NCBI GenBank assembly: GCA_019973155.2
Contig: BPQB01000004.1
Location: forward strand, 1-64,000
Direction of reading: 5' to 3'
Length of the DNA: 64,000 nucleotides
Source: Phanerochaete sordida
Taxonomy: Eukaryota > Basidiomycota > Agaricomycetes > Polyporales > Phanerochaetaceae
Made by a program: the position numbers and the translations under genes. Below the pieces are notes generated by a model, which was given only the letters and a program-made list of their open reading frames with translations, had not been told where the DNA came from and searched no databases. Of this stretch, positions 59,796 to 64,000 are shown piece by piece. Each line of letters begins with the position of its first letter. Position 1 is the stretch's first letter.

Positions 59796-61384
59796 CCGGT
59801 CTTAAGCGTGCCCGCCTTGATTCCGCGACGTATTTGGCCGACGTAATGGAGGGCGAATGATGCGCTCACGTTTGTTCCGGCGCGCTGTTGCTGTCGCAGC
59901 CATGCATGGCCTCGCGGCGGTCTCCGCACTCAAAGTTGGAGGCGGCGGCGGGAGAAACTTTTGAGGAAGGGCGATCACCCTAGCGGAAATTTGGAGGGAG
60001 GCGGGAAGAGGTGCCGCCGATCGCCAAGGGTGGAAGCGAGGGCGGGGAGGGACGCGCCGGCGTCTGAGTGCGTCGGGCGAGGCGGCGCTTGGTCGCGCAT
60101 CGCGCAGCCCGTGGATGCCAGCGGCGAGGCACCGCGCGAGGCACACGGCGGCGGCGATAAGGGCGCGCAGAGGGCGAGTCGGAGAAGAGGAACGCAGACG
60201 AGAGGGGGACACCATCTGAGATCTAGATCTGACCATGGGGAGCTGTAGGCGGTTATACAGGCAACGCACTCGCTCGAGACAAATTTCGGAACCGTTTCGA
60301 ACCTGTGCTTGCAAAGTCCCTCCGTCCGCGTGTGCGCCGCTGTCGTCCCGCGCGCCGTCCGCGACGTCCCTCCCGCTGGGTGAGCCGGCGGGGGCGGGGT
60401 GGCGGCCTGCGCGCGCCTGTGACGAGGCGGGTGTGACGGTGCTGTGACGGGGCGGTGTGGGTGACACGGGCTGTGACCTGGCTGTTGTTTTGTTCTTTTC
60501 GCCTCCCACGGATTGCTGCTGTAAAGCGCGAAGGCAGCAGAGGCTAATCGCGACGCACACAGGCTGTTCGCGGAGCACGCGGCGACGACTTGCAGCACAG
60601 GAAGGCTTTCGGGCGATCAGATTGAGCGTGGATTGAGGCCGATCCTCTTTCGACGAGGACGGGACACATTTGGCGAGGTTCGTGTCCTTTCTCTCGGACT
60701 GCTGGGCACGCCAGAAAGGTGTTCCCGTGTCCTGCACGAGCAGCGTCTTCTGACCGCAGCCCCGTCCCCTGTGTCCAGCACCGACAGGCAAACCGCTATC
60801 CCTTCCGTCAACCCCCGCCGCCCGTCGCCCGGACAACCCCTTCGGCCGGCGCACGTCATACACAGTCCGCGGGCCCTTCTCCGTCTTTTCCAGACCGGTT
60901 CCTCCTCCCCGCCCCGCATTCCGCACATCCTGCGGCCGCCCCTCCCGCCGTCCCCGTCCCATACCCCAAACACGTACCCTCCCGACACATCAACGTAAGC
61001 GTCCCCTCCTCTCTTTCCACGCTTGCTGCTCTTTCCTTCCATCCCTCCCTCCTCCCTCCCTTCGCCCCCGCCGCCCTCCCCGCCCCCGCCGTCGCCCCCC
61101 TCGTCCCCCTCCATCGCCCTTCCTTTCCGGGCACTCCCTTGTTGATCGTCACGTGCCCTCTCCCCCGCCATTCTCACGCGCTCTTTTGCTGTCCATGTCT
61201 CTGTCGCGCTACGACGTGTGCTCACCACCTGCTTTGCTTTCCAGGTCCCCGACTCACCCCTTCTGGTCCACGCCGCAGGCCATAACATCGACGGCCGCGC
61301 TGTCGCACCAGCAGCGCTGGCTCACACACAACAAGCACCTCTCGTAGCACGTATCATTATTCGTAACGACTGCGACGAGCCACG

Positions 61385-64000
61385 ATGAACACTCAAGCAG
61401 GACAGCACCACAACCCTGCCATGCTCGCCGCCCTCCAGCAGCAGCAGCAACAGCATGGCCAGATGAACCCGAACATGATGAACATGTCTGGCATGAACAG
61501 CATGTCCGGCATGAACCCGACCCAGCAGCAGCAGCTCCAGCAGATGCTTGCCGCCAAGTACCAGGGTGCCGGCATGGGCATGAGCATGGGAGGCGGAAGC
61601 GGAGGTGGAGGTGGCTTCAACCCGCAGATGATGCAGCAATTCCAGCAGCAGCACCAGGGCGGCGGCGGAGGCGCGGGTGGTTCGATGGGCGTAAACCCCC
61701 AGGCGTTGATGAACATGGGCGGCATGAACATGAACACGATGCCCATGGGTGGCATGAACGGACGCGGCTCCATCGGCGGCAACCCCGGCTTCAACCCGCA
61801 GATGCTCGCGCAACAGCAGCAGCAGCAGTTCAACCAGGCGTCCGGCCGACCAGGCACGGGCGGCGGCGTCAACCCCCAGATGCTCATGCAGCAACACAAC
61901 TCCCCCGGCGCCGGCGGCATGGGAGGTCCCTCCGCGATGAACAACATGTCGAACGGCGGTGGGATGAACAACATGGGCGGGATGAACGGCGGGATGATGG
62001 GCGGGATGAACATGAGTGGCATGGGCGGCATGGGTGGGATCAACCCTCAGGCGTTGAACATTTCAGGGCAGACCGGTGGAGGTGAGTACAGCGCTTTGAA
62101 TCGTTTGGGATAACGTACGACGCTGTCTCCCTTGTATAGGCTCGCAAAATCCAGGATCGGCGTCATCCCCGCAGCCGCCACATACTCAGCCGACCTCTAT
62201 CAACCCCGCTACGCTGAATGCTGGCTCCGGCACGCCCTCGAACATGGCCATGAATTTCATGAGTGGCATGGGTCCGGGCAGCATGAGCAACCTCCAGCTG
62301 ACGCCCGCGCAAGTCCAGCAGCTCAGCCATATGAGTCCCCAGGAACGACATAAAGCGATGCAGCGGCTCATGATGCTCAACCTCCAACACCAGCAGCAGC
62401 GCGAGATGCAGATGCGTCGCAACAGCGGCGAGCTGAACATGGCCGGGATGGGTGGCATGGGCATGCAAGGCCAGGGCCAGGGCCAAGGTCAGCGCAGCCA
62501 GATGGGTGCGCAGGGCCAGGGCATGGACGGTATGATGGGCGGTATGTCCAACAACTTCAACGCCGGTCTCAGTGGAGGCATGGGCGGGATGGACAACAGC
62601 GGGATGATGGGCATGGACAACATGGGCATGGGCGGGATGGGGATGCAGGGCATGGGCGGTGGGATGGGCGGGATGCAGGGTATGAGTGGCATGCAGGGCA
62701 TGAACGCTGCTCAGCTCCAGCAGATGCAGCTCCTCCAGGCTCAGCACTCTCAAGGCCAGGAACGTCCCCAGTCGTCGATGTCCCAAGCGCAAGGTCAACA
62801 CTCCAGCCCGACCCAGCCGTACGCCTTCCCCGGCCAGGGCCAATCCCAGGCCTCGTCCCCCGTTCGCGCGCAGACACCTCAGCAGCAGCACAATATGCAC
62901 ATGCAACAGCAGATGCAGCAACAGCAACATCATCCGAATGCGGGCATGATGGGCCCGCCGTCCTCAATCCCACCGCGACCACCTACCACAGCGCCCGCTG
63001 CGTCACCCGCTCCCCGTCAAGGCTCTGCGATGGGCCATCCGAACCAGTACGGTCAACATCCTCAACACCAGCAGCCACATAACTACCAACTCGGTCACGC
63101 ACAGAGCCCGCGTCCCACGGGTCCAGCTGCTGCACCTAGTCCTGCGGCGATCTCGAGGACTGGCAGCTCCATGGGTATGCAGCAACATCCCCAGGGCGTT
63201 CAACAAGGCCAGCAGCAGCACCAGAACGCTCAACAGCAGCAGCACCAAGGCCAGCAAGGTCTTCCGGCACCGTCGCCTGTACCAATCCAACCTCGACCTA
63301 TCGCTCCTACCAGCGTCTCCGGAAGCCCTGCGCCTACGCCGCGCCCGGGGACCAGTCAAAGCATGCACGGACCTGGTGGATTGCGCGCAATCACTCCTGC
63401 GCTCGTCGGCAGCCGGCCGAGCACCGCTACGGGATTCCGCCCCCAGCCGTCAGGTCAGCCAGGCCAGCAGCCGGGGACGCCTCAGTCGATGCAAGGCCCC
63501 CAATTCCAGACCCAGCAGCAGCAGGCTCTGCAGCAAAACCAGCTGCAAGGTCAACCGCAACAGCAGGTGCACACACCCGTTTCGACGCCAACCTCCGCCA
63601 CTTACCCGCCGATCGCGCCGGCTCCTGCGGCTGGTTCGCTTCCTGGGTCGCCGAGGGCTGCGATGAAGAGGAAGCCCTCTGGTACGCCTGTACCGCAGTC
63701 TGCTGCCGGTCCCGCCTCTGGCCAGGGTCAGCAAGCCGACGCGTCACAGGGACAGGCGCTCGCTCCCGGACAGACCCAAGGTTTGTTCAATCAGCTGTGT
63801 CTTCCGAGTCGGATGCTCACCTCATGCACGTACATAGGTGCTCAAGGAATGCCTGGCGCGAACATGACTCCAGCTCAGCTGATGGCTATGCGCATGGGTG
63901 GCGGTATGCCCGCTGGTAACACGATGGGTCCCCAGGGTGCCAACGGTCTTATGGCTGGCAACAACGGCGTCATGGGGATTCCTGCCCTCCCTCGTACGCA
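61385..64000 (+). CDS. Gln/Met/Gly-rich protein, truncated by window edge
   Basis: The ATG at 61385 (MNTQAGQHHNPAMLAALQ) follows the CT-rich leader. The window ends inside the gene. Two introns are visible, 62082-62139 and 63781-63837, and the frame stays open across both. The sequence is largely low complexity: poly-Gln runs, MGGMNGGMMGGMNM-type Met/Gly repeats and Ser/Pro/Gln tracts. It has a Gln/Pro-rich middle with VGSRPSTATGFRPQPSG and a short basic motif MKRKPSGTPVPQ. A helix-like segment, NLQLTPAQVQQLSHMSPQER, occurs at about 62285-62345. Proteins of this style are common among chromatin and transcription cofactors (SWI/SNF Swi1 or Mediator subunits). No diagnostic domain lies in the visible part. 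Confidence 0.75.

Larger units (their letters stand above)
58913..61384. other. Gene-poor region with MITE and CT-rich leader
   Basis: This 2.47 kb separates the RING gene (-) from the Gln-rich gene (+). It holds the inverted-repeat element at 59324-59593 and possible decayed coding sequence around it. A GTGAC/TGACGG-rich patch lies at 60427-60478. From about 60740 to 61250 the + strand is strongly C+T-rich, probably the transcribed leader of the gene at 61385. No intact gene is supported. Confidence 0.5.

Noticed and set aside
59178..59805. Overlapping long frames on both strands
   Set aside because: Their similar internal peptides come from the inverted repeats of the element at 59324-59593, not from a gene.
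60216..60230. 12-bp palindrome AGATCTAGATCT
   Set aside because: Too short and isolated to support a regulatory or repeat call.
59802..60962. Long minus-strand frame of 386 codons
   Set aside because: Low-complexity Arg/Ser/Pro-rich, no ATG with context, no domain; it runs through CT-rich leader sequence and is a composition artefact.

Overview
The window is nuclear DNA from a filamentous basidiomycete, most likely an Agaricomycete. A polypore-type wood decayer is a guess from gene content and GC-rich codons, not a proof. The signs are many short introns (about 50-60 nt, GT-AG), GC-rich third positions, a STE3-type pheromone receptor, an RGG-tailed QDE-2-type Argonaute, several Zn2Cys6 regulators and compact gene spacing on both strands. 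No rRNA, tRNA, CRISPR array or intact autonomous transposon was recognised.

Layout, left to right. 1-1887 is a pyrimidine-biased stretch without a supportable gene. 1888-4541 holds a promethin/LDO-like lipid-droplet membrane protein (-) divergent from GDP-mannose 4,6-dehydratase (+). 5100-6660 is a STE3 receptor (-), with a possible decayed second receptor behind it. 8375-17624 holds biotin-protein ligase, a cyclin-like protein and Argonaute, all (-). 18289-21086 is a P-loop ATPase of unknown role (-). 21574-23069 is a ketopantoate reductase-like enzyme (+), convergent with an Hcs1/IGHMBP2-type SF1 helicase (-). 26542-28127 is the CstF-64/Rna15 polyadenylation factor (+). 28256-33269 holds threonyl-tRNA synthetase and an M20 peptidase (-). 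33627-36661 is Zn2Cys6 regulator copy 1 (-). 37908-39947 is an aromatic amino acid decarboxylase (-), divergent from a type II NADH dehydrogenase (40418-42480, +). 42800-43652 is a small WH1-CRIB protein (-). 44919-48083 is the tRNA m5C methyltransferase Ncl1/NSUN2 (+). 49036-52089 is Zn2Cys6 regulator copy 2 (+). 52631-54286 is UPF3 (+). 54735-58912 holds a triose-phosphate/nucleotide-sugar transporter-family protein and a RING E3 (-). A 2.5 kb gap follows that carries a 270-bp inverted-repeat transposon. From 61385 to the window edge runs a Gln/Met/Gly-rich, probably chromatin or transcription protein (+, truncated).

Most genes are housekeeping and are not an operon or pathway cluster. RNA metabolism is well represented (Argonaute, CstF-64, UPF3, Ncl1, ThrRS, helicase). 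The most interesting points are: the two inverted paralogous regulators, whose coding regions and a short promoter block are both conserved; a probable GC-AG intron splitting the zinc cluster of copy 2; the inverted-repeat element with an apparent CGG target duplication and a splice-donor consensus in both termini; and the possible receptor relic beside STE3.
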